Shown: positions 1 to 13,628 of the stretch, piece after piece
How the letters are laid out: each line of letters begins with the position of its first letter
How positions within the stretch are numbered: position 1 is the first letter of the stretch
DNA from: Chaetorhynchus papuensis
Taxonomy: Eukaryota; Chordata; Aves; Passeriformes; Rhipiduridae
Direction of reading: 5' to 3'
Length of the DNA stretch: 64,000 bases
Assembly (NCBI GenBank): GCA_013396525.1
Contig: VWYX01000734.1
Location: 186,001-250,000, forward strand
The notes under the pieces: generated by a model
What the model was told of the DNA's origin: nothing
What the model saw: only the letters and a program-made list of their open reading frames with translations
Databases searched by the model: none
Position numbers and translations under genes: made by a program

Positions 1-3000
1 GCATTTTTTGTACAACTGCCTATCATTCTTACAATGAAAACATAAACATAAGAAAACCAACATAAATAGTCCTGCCAGTGAACCACCAGGGGGTTAGACC
101 TATTTTATCCTGAAGTTTCCCTATTTTGAGGAAGTTTTTTAATTGAATTTTTAATTTCTGGGTCTGTAGTCATTGATGGCTGTATTCTCAACACACCAGT
201 GCACAGAAGTCATTCAAGCCAATTTCATATTTATATATGATCTCCAAGTGATCATATCACTTTTATCCAGAACTGCAGCATGCAACTGCAGAATTGATTC
301 TTTTCAAGCTTATGTAGTGCTTATGATTAAAACCTAGGTCTGAAAGCCAGGCTTTACATACAAAGAAGAAGCCTTGGTTCCCAGAAGTGATTCTACTTCT
401 TACAATCTGAAAGACCAGGGCACAAAAAAGCAGAGTTTGTTCCCTGAGTTCCACTATCTGATTTAAATGCCCCAGGCTTGTACACTGCTGAGGAGAGCGG
501 TCACTTCTGAGAACACAGGGCAAGCTATTCTGTAGGCACCTAAAGCTGTATCTAGCTGTTTTTCACAAAGCTTTCTCCAAGACACTCAGCAGGAGACCCT
601 TATGTTCAAGAAAAAAGGAAGAAACTCTCAATATGCTTCCCAGTTGGCTCTTGGGTGATCCTGAATCCTTGCAAATACTCCAGAGAAGTTACCTAAAAGA
701 CTTGCTTGCTGTGAAAGGCCACCACGGTCTTACTGTTCTGTCCTACAGCTCTGATGTCAGGATATCTGAAAGGACAACCTTGCACAGGCTCCCTCCAGCC
801 AGATCGTGCACCACATGGTCTCCCCTCAGAGAAGGGGAATCTGGCCATCATCTTGTGTGTCCTGTTTTCCTTCCACACCGCTGCCATTCCTAGGAAGTGG
901 TGTTAATACCTAAACTTGCTCCCTATTCTTCACACCAATACACAGGTCAGCACACTAGAGGCTTACAAGTAATGTTGAAATTTTAGATTTAGAAGGGTTT
1001 TTAGTCTTTTTCACTTCACACATCACTCAGTTATTTAATTCCTCAAAATCATCACTTTGCTTCTTCCCTCTTCTTCGATTTGGAATACACAGTGTAAAAA
1101 TCTGTTATTTCCAGATCAGCTCTCTACATTTTCCTTTGTTGATTTAAATGGTATCCATCTCTTTGTCTTATGCACTGTCACACACAGTCTCCGTGGAGTC
1201 CACAAATTAGTTTCTGTAATCTCTACTGAAAGGTAAACTACTCAAAGTGCAGCATAATCTTTCCAAGACTGACTCTTTCATTTTTAAAAAGCATATGTAT
1301 AGATAACGAAATGTTAGGTCACATGGAGTTTATTCATAATATATTCAGAGAGTTTCAGTTTTGAAACACGTTATTCCAACAGCAGTTTCCATCATTAATA
1401 AAATAGATATTCCAGTTGCTGCTGGATATTATGCTATCCACATTCTCTCTGCATTGTGGATTAGTGGAGAATTCCTGACTCCAGGCACTTCTTTCCTGTC
1501 CTGTACAGTTTAAGCAGGTCTCTGTCAGCAGCCTGTAGGCTGCATACAGAGAAACAAATCTTCAGATGTTGTAGTTGCTGTGTGTTCTGAGGGAAGTCCT
1601 CTTGCTTTCTGCCTCTCAGGAGATCCATCCAGGACCTGGGTAGGCTGCTTCATATGTATGAGTTGAACTAGTCAGATAAAAAAGGTTTCCATATCACTGG
1701 ATGCTCTTCAGGTATAATTATATCTAATTCCTCTGATCATTATTTTGAAGACTTCTGTTTTCAAACACCCTGCAGTTATGCTCCTCTCCATCTGCAAATA
1801 TGTTTCATAACAACTTCAAATACACAGTCGTGTTGGGAAGGAACTGTGACCCTACATGGTTCTCTGTTTTCCAACGTGCTATATTGAATGACAGCTTTAA
1901 ATTTTTCAGTGAGAGCCCAGATCCTTGATCTTTAAAAAGTCAGGAATCATGATTTGAGATGAAAGAAAATCAGTATTGTAGGTTGGCTTTATAAATGTAC
2001 CAGACCATTTGTATTCTGTCTACTGTAGTACATATGAAAAGTGTATCCATGTCCATCTTGCGTGACAGCAAACTTGCACCAAATTGCATAAATGCATAAA
2101 TACATAAAAAATATTTATTCACTTTTTTCCTCACTCCTTTCAACCTACACTTTACATGTCCTATTTTTACCCAGCTCCCAGTAACTCTCTCTAACCAGAA
2201 AAGGTCTGTGCATCGTTTGGTGTGCACCAGCCCAGCATGATATTAGAGTCATAAATGTATAAGTATGTGCAGCTTCCTGCCTGCTGCATGTAAAACTCAA
2301 TCCACAGCAGCAGTGGGAAGCAGAGACAGCTCCTCTTTTGCAAACACACATGACTCTGCTACCTGGACATAAGAGAAATGACCTTTAAATTTACAGCAAT
2401 ATATAACTTACCATGGCTCCATGGCACAGATGCAGATGCACACGAGGCAGTTCATTGCAGCACCTTTTAGACCCCGTCTAATTTGCCTTTCTCATTAGCC
2501 AGGTTACTTGCTTGGTCATTGCAGCTCTAGAATGGTGCATGTTTATAGTTTTGAATTTCAATTTCCAAACAAGATAATGCTACAAGACGTTATGGAAGAC
2601 AGTATGCCAGATGAAAAAAAAAACCAAACCACCTTTATAAAAGGAATACTAAGAGATGGGGCTTTCTTTTTATTAATTACTGCCTGTACCCTGTTCATTT
2701 CTGCTTTGCAATAGTGGTAAAAGACAGGTACTTTCTTATTAGACTTATTAAACTCTTAAACTTATTTAGAAAGAGTTTGATGTTACTCGTTTGCTTTAAA
2801 TGTACATTTGATACTATTAAGAGCTGGATGGTTGCTGCTTTATACATGGTCCTAAAATTTCCTCTGAAGAACAGTGTAGGCATAGTTCCAACATGAAGAG
2901 GTAAAAGGGGACATGTTTGAGAGCTGCATTAGTCACATCTCGGTGTCCTGGAATCTAGATCAGCAAATCTTGTTTTGGGCTTTGGTCTCCTTTGTAGCAT

Positions 3001-4660
3001 CATGGGGCTAAATATTATTTGCATTGCTGAAACCTTTTTTTTTACTTTCTGTTCATTTATTTTTCTCAAGAAAGGTGACATCTTCTAACAAGTAGGCCTA
3101 CAACCACAGAGCACTTTAAAGAGAAAATATGCTACACATCGCCTGAGCAGAATGCTTAGCAGTAATGCCAGTAGGTTACTAGCAGCCTGCAAAAACATTC
3201 CCATATAACAATCTGTCCAAAGACCACAAAACAGTGACATTTCACTTGAAAGTAGACCTGAAACTGTACCCTTTCAGCTGCAAGTATGTTAATCATTATT
3301 CAGGAAGATTGATTGGACTTAACATCAGTAAATTTACAGACTAACTTAACCACTTTCCCTGTCCACCAATCTGTTGTTCCATATGTCCAAATCTACAGCA
3401 GAGAAGTGTCTCAGGAGACAGCAACACATTTTGTGCTCTGAGGCATCCATCACAGCTGGGTATGAGCTCTGCCTCCCGAAATGTTTGCACCAGTGCCTGC
3501 AACTGCCTTCCTCATCAGTGGCATCCAAATGAGCCTACCTACCGGAGTTACTCAGCAGCTCCAGCTGACGGGAAAACGTGGAGTGGTAGTCAGAGTTCTT
3601 ACAATTTGCAAGCCTTCCTTCGAAGCCAGTCAGTTGCCAGCGAGATGATGGAAGGCACACTGCCCAGGAGCTACCCTAGGCACGCTATTAGAAAGCATTT
3701 AATGGTACAGGAGCTGCTGCAATCTTAGCAAACATCGTATGTCATGCCTCGGTCTGTTCTTGAAGAACGAAGATGTGATAAATGAGCAGAAGATCACCGA
3801 GACACAGCAGTGCTGTTTGCCTTGCTTTTTCAAGGCACTGAATGAAAATTTAGACAAGCATCTTCCTTGGAAGTGGATAGATGTGGTTACAAACATTCAC
3901 AGAGCTGCCAAAGGTGTTGATTTGTGCATCTATTTGGTCCATGGTTAAGAGGCCTATACTTGACAGAAATACACATCATTCTTTGGTTCTTCCCTAGAAA
4001 ACCGATTAAAAACCCACCAAACCTTTCTAAAATAGCCTAAAATATCAATGAAAATACCTTTTCCCTGTAATAGGACAGGCCAATTCAGAGATTGTGGGGC
4101 TTAAGGCCAATCCCCAGTGTGCTCCATGATGTGACCTCTTTAATGCAAGAGATGTTTAAAGGTGCCACAGGCAAGCTAGGGAAGGAAAGTCAACTGCTTA
4201 TCAAAGAGCAGTCCCAAATCCAAAGAAAAGCCCATCTGGCAACTAATTTTAGAGGGTTCTTTTTTTTTGGCCATTGCTATTTAGTAAGAAGAAGGCCATC
4301 AGCAGATAGAACGCTCTCAGTATCACCTCCACTCAGAGACTCCTTCTACATACAAAAGAGCAGCTGATGAGTGGAAGTCAAATTGGAGAAAAACACTGAT
4401 GTGATACTGATTGGTTTGCTCCTGTAGCAGATAGAAAATCTCTCTTGCTTAGCACCTCTGGCAAAACTGCTGTCTGAAGAATGACTTGGCATATATTTTT
4501 TAGTTTTTATGAAATTTGTGGTTTGAATATAGAATTCAAAAATATGGATGCTGAACTATATTTATGCTAACAAAAAATGTATCATACACAAATATGTGAT
4601 ATACCATATTTACATGATAAGAAATTACAAAGCTTGACAGAAGAACCAGAAAATCCCCCA

Positions 4661-4694
4661 AACCAACCAACCAACCAATGAACCAACCAACCAA
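4661..4694 (+). repeat. (CCAA)n microsatellite
   Basis: Tandem CCAA/AACC units, interrupted once by TG at 4679-4680. Confidence 0.95.
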
Positions 4695-5363
4695 AAAAAC
4701 TCCAGCAAAACCCCAAACACCTTTGATGTGCTTTTCTGCTTTTCAGGTTAGCATTTATCTGTGGTTTTATTGCTTTCAACCTTCCCTGGAAAACAACAGT
4801 TAAAGTTCACTACAGACCATGATTTCTAAGACTCAAATAAATTCTCCTCTCTCTCATTCTCCTGACATTATTCTGTGTGGTTTTGTAACCCCTTTTGAAT
4901 TCCATCTTCCAAAAATATCTGTGGGTCCCTAGCCCTAAAAATGTTTCTTACTTTCTTAGATAAAACGTTGATGCTAGACACACTTTCCTTTTTCTTTAAT
5001 GACTTTTGCCAATTCCTACTCTCTCTTTATATACATGTTGCAGCTGGGCCAGGCTGGAGCTTCTTCGGGGTAATATTTATTGAAACCTACTCATAAATTT
5101 TATGTACTTGTTCCAGCACATAAGTATTTCAAGAGATACATGCTGTGATATAGCATTTCCAAGAAACCCTACCACCTACAAAACCTCTTCTACATGTAAA
5201 GAACAAGGTAGAAACACATGGACCTGAGTGCAGCTCGTCCTGATAGACCTGCTTGAGGTCTCGATTGTCTTGGAAGAGGAATGTGAGTGTGTAAAAGAGC
5301 ACAGTATGTTGTTCCATATTTTAGAAATACCCGTGAAGAACTTCAAACTCTGTAAAACAGTTA

Positions 5364-5364
5364 N
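5364..5364. other. Single undetermined base
   Basis: One N occurs in TTANCATTAT, indicating an unresolved base in the assembly. Confidence 0.95.
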
Positions 5365-6109
5365 CATTATATCCAGGATGGAATGTTTGATTCCTCCTTC
5401 TGGGTGGGGCACCTTACAATGGGATGATGAGCAAGGAGGCAAGGTGTTGATGGCCTCATTAACAGAAGATAGTCCTGAGGGGGTTATCTCCGAGTCATGG
5501 GCAGGGCCACTGATGGGCCATTAATCAGGAAGATAGTCCAGAGGGAGGAGGCAGGGAAAACACTGCCCCACCTGGTTTCAGCAACTCATGAGGATGGTGA
5601 TAGAATACACTGTAACCCAGGACAAGTTACCATTTAGTGACACCTAAATAAGACAATACTCCATAGTTTCTGGATATGTTGAAATTTCTTAAAAAATAGG
5701 AATCATTTTGAGCTATAAAATGAAGAAGCTGCTTAGGCCATAGTTTGTATGTCAAACAACACATAGTTTTGACACCAAATAAAAATTCAGATTGGGAAGT
5801 TAGAGTATACAAAGGAAAATGAAGAGTGCAATAGAAAAAAATATTTCAGAAATGCCACAGTACAGGATAAAAAGGTTTTCAGAAATGCCACATCTTGCTC
5901 TCTTTGGCTTGGATAGCCCAATCAGACTTTATTACTTCATTTCAAAAGGAACATAACTGAAACAGAAGCAGTTGGTTTGAGAAGGGCAGCAGATGATCAG
6001 AGAGTTGGAGCTGCTGCCTATATGCAGGGAGTTGCAAATGATCATGGCTATTATGGAAAGAATATTAAGAGAAGATATGAGAAAGGAACCTAAAATACTG
6101 TTGCAACTC

Positions 6110-6760
6110 AGGACAGACAGCTACAACCCAGGAAAGATATTTTTGAGCCATTGCTGTCTATCTTCCAATCTCACTGACCTGCTGTGCAACAGCAGCCAGG
6201 GAAGTCAATGAGGCTCTGGGCATCATGAGGAGAAGTATTGGGAATGCCACATTTCAAGAAGAACATGGTGGTCTTAGAGAAGGTACAGGGAAGAAAAACT
6301 GCAGTGCTCAAAGGGATGTAGGGGCTTCTTCATCCGGAGTGACTAAAGAGGCTGCGGCTCTTGCGTGGTTAGAGGAGGAGATGGATGGGGCCTAAGACTG
6401 AGGTTTACAAATCACAGGGGCAGAAGATGAACTAAATGCATAACTGGGCTGTTAACTGGATCCCATGGAGGACTGGCACAGGGTATGCTCAAGGAAACTG
6501 GTAGGAGACTGGATTAAAACAGAGAAATGGAGGCACCTCTCTGGGCTGCGGGTGGTGAGCACCTGGTGCTCTTTGCTGTGGGATATCGTGGAGGCAGACA
6601 CTGTCAGCAGGTCCAGCAGGAGAGGGCAGTAGTCAAATTCAGGGTCTGCAGGTCCACACACACACATCAAACAGAACAAGCAGGGCTGCACACCCTCTGG
6701 CATCTCTCACACACAGCTCTCATTGATGGAGGGGCATGAGGAGGGTGGGCTGTAGATAGT
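6110..6760 (+). mobile_element. Ancient CR1/L3-like LINE fragment, sense orientation
   Basis: Decayed CR1 landmarks appear in order: TTTTTGAGCCATTGCTGTCT, GCATCATGAGGAGAAG, AGTGACTAAAGAGGCTGCGG, CTCTTGCGTGGTTAGAGGAG, then GCTGTGGGATATCGTGGAGG and AGCAGGTCCAGCAGGAGAG near the 3' part. The reading frame is lost. The open frames at 5993-6211 and 6527-6739 are fragments within or next to it and are not genes. Similarity may extend slightly to either side. Confidence 0.6.
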
Positions 6761-7833
6761 GGCAGTCATGTGCCACTGCTATGAGATTGTTAATCAGCAC
6801 CCACTGGGCATGTTATATATTCTTAATAAATAATGTAGTAAAGGTACTTAGGAGATCTCATTACCACCAGTCTATAAAATGTAGGCAAAGAGACACTTTA
6901 TTTATTGCATATTCAGCAAAATGTAAACAAAAAATAGAAATTGTCTTGAATACTCCAAATTCATGGAAATCATTGTGAATGACACAGAGTTAAACAGGTC
7001 ATCCAACTCAGACATGAGCCTATCCACCAATTAGGGTAACATCAAGAGGAATACTTGTCAGCTAATTCCTGAAGACTGGAAGAATTCATTCTGTATATAA
7101 TTTCTTAATCACAGTATGACTTGATTTGGTTTGCTTGTTTCCTGATACAGTATTTCTCTTGCCCAAGTGGAAGAAGGGAATTAATTCACTGTGTATTTCT
7201 GTCGCTTTCTACAAGGGAAAAGACTTTAAAGGGCAGGCAGTGGAAGGTAACTTCCATACATGCAAATGCTTTTACTTCTGCTTCCATTACTGTGGCAATT
7301 AAGAATTCAGGAAAGGCTGGTGTGTTCAGTTCCTTCAATACACAGATTTCTGGCTCACAAAAGAAAGCAGGTACATTCATAAACTTCCTTCATGTAAACA
7401 TTTTCTTAAGTCTGTCTCTCCACTGGTCATGTCTGCCAACTATTGCTCTTTCTCGTTATTGCCTGCCACTGTAGGGAATAATTTTTATTTTGCTTTTATA
7501 TTAGAGCAGCTTGAGGACCCAGAGCTGAGCACCATGCTACTGAGAGACAATAAAATCTCCAGTAGCACAAGTGAAGTCCTCAATCTAATGATTGGAAAAT
7601 ATTTTATAATTGCAAAACAAGAGTGACAGTGTGCATGGCTTTGTATGAATACACTGATTTTTTCAACTTTTTACCCTGGTAGAAAACCCAGGCTTTCAAC
7701 AGCCAAATTGTTAGAAGTTGTAGGGAGTTATTGCTATTTTCTTTATGATCCTAGATTACATCTACTGTCACATTTAACAAGGTAAGGTAAGTTATAAGAT
7801 GGAACTTCTAGCCACTACATGAAAGAGAGGGAT

Positions 7834-7967
7834 TTGGGGTGGGGTTTTTTGTTTTTCTGGGGTTTGTTTTATTTGGTTTTGTTGGGCTTTTTGTTTGGTT
7901 TTTTGGGGTTTTTTTGGGGGGGTTGTTTTGGTTCGGTTGTTTTGGTTTTGGTTTGATTTGTTTTTTT
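7834..7967 (+). repeat. GT-only low-complexity tract with G-runs
   Basis: About 130 bp are almost entirely G and T on the plus strand, with several runs of four or more G separated by T-runs (GGGGTGGGGTTTTTT; TTGGGGTTTTTTTGGGGGGG). The complementary strand is A/C only. Such a tract may form a G-quadruplex on the plus strand. The 64-codon minus-strand frame here is a low-complexity artefact. Confidence 0.9.
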
Positions 7968-10900
7968 AAAACTTTGAGTTTCAAATTTAGTAAAGCCTTG
8001 AAGATTTAGACATGTTTTTGCTCTGCTGGTTTTCCTCCTCTCTGTGTCCCTCTTATTAAACATGGATGTTGTACTATGAGAGGTTCTTGATGTGGGGCTT
8101 TAGAAGTTACTGTGCAGTAATGCTGCCAAGACCTGTTTCTAGTGCTGAAACTCCAAATTACAAGGGAGTGACTGAAAACTCACCTACCATATTGCTGCCA
8201 CATGAAGTCACAACTGTTAGAAATGTTTTGATGGGACTTTGTACTATAAATCTACTCTCCTACCCTAGTCAGCATCCAAAATTCTTGGGAATCTGACATG
8301 CTTTTTTGTCAGGTCATGCCTAAATCATGCAACAGGACAGTTCACACATCCTTGCAGCCCTTTGTAGATGCAGATGCCTTGGATTACAGGATTAGCTGCA
8401 TCTACAACATTCTTGTTTTGTAGTATCTGTGTTCAACCCATGTCTCAGGAGCTGACTGACAGCAGTAAGGGTCAGCAGTAAGTTCAAATTTCAGAATTTG
8501 CTAATAAAACACTGGCTTTCACTCCTATCCAGAAACTGGGGGAAATTAAATTAAACTTTCAGTTCCTCAATGACCTAATCTTCCTCACTTGTAAATGAAT
8601 TGTCTTTACAAAAGAACAGAGCATAAAGGAAGAATAGGAAAAATATCCCCACAGATACATTTATATAAGGCATGCTCCATGGGTCTGTTTTATTAATCTC
8701 TTCTTTCCATCAGATGTCAAGAGGAGAGGCTGTTCTACCTTTTAAGGCATCAGTAACTTCAAGCTCCTGTGCACAGAATCAGTCTGCGTTGACAAGAAAG
8801 GGGACTGTAGCTGCAAATGTAAAGAAAAAGAGTGGTAGCACCTTCTTTAAATGGAAATAAATGGGGTTTTATCAGTGTCATACTGCTAACTTCATCCTGC
8901 TGGAAAAAAGGGAGACAGGAAACTTTCCTGCACGTCCTTTGGTATATCTGCAGCAGGAACAAAGTGTGCATCATAATAGTGATCCCATCAGCAGGGGAGC
9001 AAGTGGTAAACATGCCTGGCCTGGTAATGGTGGATGGTTCCTCTGTGTAATGCTCAGGAACAACTGAATCATTCCAGGCAGCTCACCTCTGTCAGATCTC
9101 TTCAGTGATCACTGAACCAAGTGTGCAGCTAGGGGGAAACCAACCCAAAACAACACCGCAACAAAAAGCCCACCTGGAAAGCATGAAGAAGCTCTTAAAA
9201 TCTGAGGAAATCTGAATCCCCCCAGAAGCCAGGAGGACACCTGGGAGACTGAAAGCAGTCCCTTGCTCTGGGTCTGCAAGCAGCACCTGCCAATATGAAT
9301 GACACAGAGGGTGCCTTCCGTTTTCAATTCTGATGGTTTTACCAGTTTTCAGTTAACTAGGTATCTGTTTTACATACATGGGACTCGTATTGCCAAAGGA
9401 GATGAAAACAAATAATTTGTGACTGACTTAAGGCTAAGGGACATATTCTGCAATGTTGGCAACAAAACCAAGCAGCAAAAAAGGAAGTTTACCTTGGCAT
9501 CCCAGTTACTGTCATCACCCAAGGAAAGCAACAGAGCACACGAGTAGCACAAGCATGGCGAGGGTTCAGCCCATATGCAGGTGAGAGGATCACATCAGAC
9601 AAATCCATTTCACAATGTCACAAACAATGTCACCTCCAAATTCCTGAAAAAGCAGGGAGTAAAGGTGGCTGGTTTTGCCTGATGGGATTTTAGCAACAGC
9701 TGTAGTTTTGAAATTAGAAATCCAGAACCTACTGAGGTCAAAGCAGAGACCGTGAAGTTCACAATAGGCTACTGCACAGATTAGCCATCAGACTCTAGGT
9801 AATGCAAATATGTAAGGGCTTCAATTTTACAGTGTGACAGATTTTTTAATCTTAAATGCTGCTGTTGGATTTGTTTCAGAGAGAAAATGAGAAGGTTTTG
9901 TCATGACCCAGTTGGAATAGGTCACTGAGTTTTGGGGCTGCTTATGATCTGGGTGCAATGCTGTGAAAGAGAGATAGTGCACTCCTTAGTTATCCTTCAA
10001 TGAGAGTGCAAGGTCGGGGACAGCCAGTAGGATGAGTGTGCCTGAGAGAAAGGCTGGAGACCTCCAGATATGTTTCTTGGAAGCAGTGCTGCCCAGAGAC
10101 ACTTAGAGAGCAAGGACATGTAAATTGAAGTCTAATGGGACAAAGGCCCTTCAGCATTTACCACCTTATGCTCAAAAATGCGTGTGACAGGACTCCAGAT
10201 GGTGTACAAATGTGAAGAGGATTTGCCTGGACCTCTTCCTGCAGTGAATTCCCCAAGCAGCTTTTAAACTCAGAAAAGCCCAGGTTCATTACAATACTCC
10301 ACTGCTCCCATTTGTGAATGGAGACAGCACAAAGCTACGGACAGGGCTGCAATCCCAGAAACGGCAGAGCCAAGAAGATAGAGAAGGGTAAAGTTTTGGC
10401 AGGATTAGTGAGTATGCAATCAAATTTGTGCTGTTTTTTCAAATACCTACAAGATTTCAACTGTCATAATTGAGTTGGGAATATTCCCCCAACTACTTCT
10501 CAGTGGATCAGTAGCGGGGTTGATTTTTTATAGACAAAATTTTCTTGCTTTAATTAGGCTTGAAATGTTGGCTTCATGACTGGTTTTCAACTCCTGCCTT
10601 CATTCTAGACTGCCTTTTTAAAAAGATCTTCCTCTAAGCAGCCTTCATCTCAGCATTGTAAGGCTGTGGTAATTAGTTGGAGCTTTGCTGAGTTTATAGA
10701 AATCTTGTAAGTGAAGTCATTATAATGGAGTTCAGTGTTTCAGCCACTTGCTTTTATTTGCAAAATTATTGGCTTGACAAAAGAAACAGATTTTGACTAT
10801 GTGATGGCTGATGATACTTGGAAAATGGTCTCCAAATTAGTCTCTTACTTAAGTGTGCAGTCCAGTCCCTCATTTAAGGGCCACAGGGACATTGTGGGTA

Positions 10901-11869
10901 GGAAGTCCAGGGATATGGTGACAAGCAGGTACCATTCAGCTTACATAATAAAGCTGTCATCCATTTAGTTATCAGGCCCCAATGGTGGCTAAACACATAT
11001 ATTTGAATCTTCTTGCCACTTTTTGTGGGTTCAGAATTGCCTTCAGTTTAAAAACAAACAAAAAAAACCAAAATTTTTTTTTTTGCCTTCTCTAGTTCAT
11101 TCAATAGTGATTCAGACAATGTAAAGCAAGTGGTGTATTTGAAAATTAAAGAAATTCAGTGTTATTAATAAAAGCACAAACCTACAGGTCTCTAGAAACT
11201 ACATCTTCAGCCCTCTCCTATGAAAAGTTCTATCTCAGGAAGAAAAATCCCTCCAAGGCAAACTGGGCATGTGTCAATGCCGCTGTCTTTGCAGACTATT
11301 TGAAGTGAAATGGTTTGATAGAGTAGATAATAGACTGGTGCTGGAAGGGGCACAATGAGAACCAAAGAAAAAGTGGGTATGTTTGCAATAACAGCCAGCT
11401 GATGGAAAAGCCAAACAAGTGCTGAGTGAGTTAGAGTCTGGCTGAGAGGCACAGGAGGTGTTAATGGGCTCCAGTGACTGAAGGGGCTTTTGAACGGAAA
11501 GGTATGAAAAAGTCAGGCCAGGATAAGGATGCTGCCTGGTAAACTTCCACCTTAACAGTCAGCTGATGTGGAAAGAAGATGAAAGTTCAGCTTAGGTTCC
11601 ATATTGGAACAGGAATTGAAAATTAGTATCTTGTAATTCCCAGTAATGTTATCCAAGGATATGTAATGGTGTTTAAAGAAGAGAATCTGTAGAGCCAGCT
11701 TGTTCATCTGTCTTGCTAAGAGAGTTAATGTTGGGAACCAAAGGCAATTAATCAGCACATCTTCTAAAACCTGTTTATTTCCTATGGGAATTGATTTCAG
11801 ACTTGAAAGTCTTAGAGTCCTTATGGCTAAATAAAGTAACTCAGTGCAACATTTGAGGTATGCAAATGA

Positions 11870-12100
11870 TTTTATGACAATTGTGGCTCTTTTTCTTTCA
11901 GCAAAGCACTTGCCAACAGGCTATGAATTTGAATTTGTTCCCAAACCAATTTCAACATAATTTTAGCATAATTTTTGTCAGCTTGCCATGATGAGTATTC
12001 ATTGTTTATTTGCGCCATATGAATATTCATTCAGGTTTGCAATGATGTTTCTCTCTACTGATTTGGCAACAATCACATAAGCAAATAACTCATTGAATAC
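11870..12100. promoter_or_regulatory. Possible conserved noncoding element with POU/homeodomain-like motifs
   Basis: An AT-rich, non-repetitive block with TATGAATATTCATTCAG containing the palindrome TGAATATTCA, an upstream GAGTATTCATTG, the phrase TTTGCGCCATATGAAT, and several AATTTG/CATAAT motifs. It resembles many vertebrate developmental enhancers in composition. There is no proof from this sequence alone. Confidence 0.25.
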
Positions 12101-13499
12101 ATGTAATTTTTAAATACATCTTTGGTCTGAAGACTACCAAGAGCATTGCAGCACTGACAAAGTTTTTCATCCAGACACTCTCAGAAGTATTTGTGTTATA
12201 GTGCATTTGATGTTTGGCTTTTGATAAAACTTCATGAACCCGTCATCCTCAACTTGCCACCTCAGTGCTACAGAACAGACTGCAGTCACAGATTTGCATA
12301 ACTGCTGAAGTCTGAACTACTGATTTAATAGTTTATTCATGGAGTGAATAACCTACAATATACATAATTTAAGATTTTGTAAACCATCTTGTGGTGCCTA
12401 TAGGCATGGCTGTGTCAAGTGGTATGCTTATGTAAGGTGCAAGTGTTCATCAAAGGCTCTTAAAGGCAAAGTTAGCAAAGGGGATTTCAAGATAATACAG
12501 CATAATGAGGATTATGTGTTGGTTATATTTAATGCTGATTATTTTAATTATCCAATTTCCTGACAGAAAAAAAAAGTATTTTCAAATGGAAATGAGACCT
12601 TTTCAGTTTTCCATTCACTTCTATTTCCTTCTATACTTCCATATTTCATTTTATATTTTAAAACAAGGGAAAAACTAACGAGAACTATATTTGGGTGGAA
12701 TATTTTTTCTGCTGCCAACACAATTTTTTTATATGTCTCCCAAGCCTACAAAGAAATCATAAGGTAATTATGACACTTTTCTTCTGACTTTAAATTGATA
12801 ATGACATGCAGAGACTCGGTCTATTGGTAATCTTTTAAAAAATACTTTCTATTGGAAAAACGTGTTGATAAAAAGATAGTAAAAGCAATCCATAGGTGCT
12901 GTAAAGGGCTAGTGAAATTCCTTTGATAAAATTCTCAGGCAGTATATTGTGAACCTCTCTGCAGTGGTTCATTCCAGAGCCATTTTCCAGTTTACAGTTT
13001 CTCTGATTGAGTAGAATAAAACTTGGGAACAGAATAAATATAAAGTAACAGTAATACTTTTCCACCTTGGATTATATTTCTTGTTTGGTAGATTGAGAAA
13101 TTTATCATGCAACTGGAATAGCACGTTTCTATTTTCATAACTGCTCTGCATGTGATAAGATATTTCTAAAATAGAACATTTTGGGTGCAAACCAACTGCA
13201 TTACTGTTACTGTGTTACTGGTTGTCTTTTGTCCACTTTTTTGGCTGTTTGGTAGAAGGAAAAATCACTAAGCCTTGAGTCCATGTTCATTGCTATACTC
13301 TGAAGATAAAAAAGGGGCAATAAGCATGGCTTCACTAATTGTTTATCGTGATCGGCCTTTTACTTGGATTAATGGAACACATTGCTGAAATTCCTGCTCA
13401 GTATCCCACTTTGTTCTTAAAGCAGGTGGCAACTGGTACTCAAAGTATGCAGTACGTCTGGAAATGGCAATCAGACATCTGCTGTGTGTGGAAATGAAG

Positions 13500-13628
13500 G
13501 GGGTGTGTGTCTGTACGTACACACATACCTAAATATACACACACACCTGTAAAAATGTGCATTCATGTATGCATGTGTCTGTGTGCCTACCCACACACAT
13601 GCATGGACAGGCAAATACGCATGCATAT
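13500..13628 (+). repeat. Degenerate TG/CA-rich alternating tract
   Basis: A run of alternating purine-pyrimidine blocks (GGGTGTGTGTCTGTACGTAC, ACACACACACC, ATGTATGCATGTGTCTGTGT, CACACACATGCATG). Such sequence can adopt Z-DNA or cruciforms. The minus-strand open frame over it is low complexity. Confidence 0.8.

Larger units (their letters stand above)
1..6100. other. Noncoding DNA downstream of CTNND2, nothing identified
   Basis: AT-rich unique-looking sequence with a CCAA microsatellite at 4661. All open frames are under 100 codons. Two of them (3462-3728 and 3739-3948, plus strand) follow each other in different frames, but I recognise no protein in them. Confidence 0.6.

Noticed and set aside
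7869..8063. 64-codon minus-strand Lys/Pro/Thr-rich frame
   Set aside because: It is the complement of the GT-only tract, so the composition is an artefact of low complexity.
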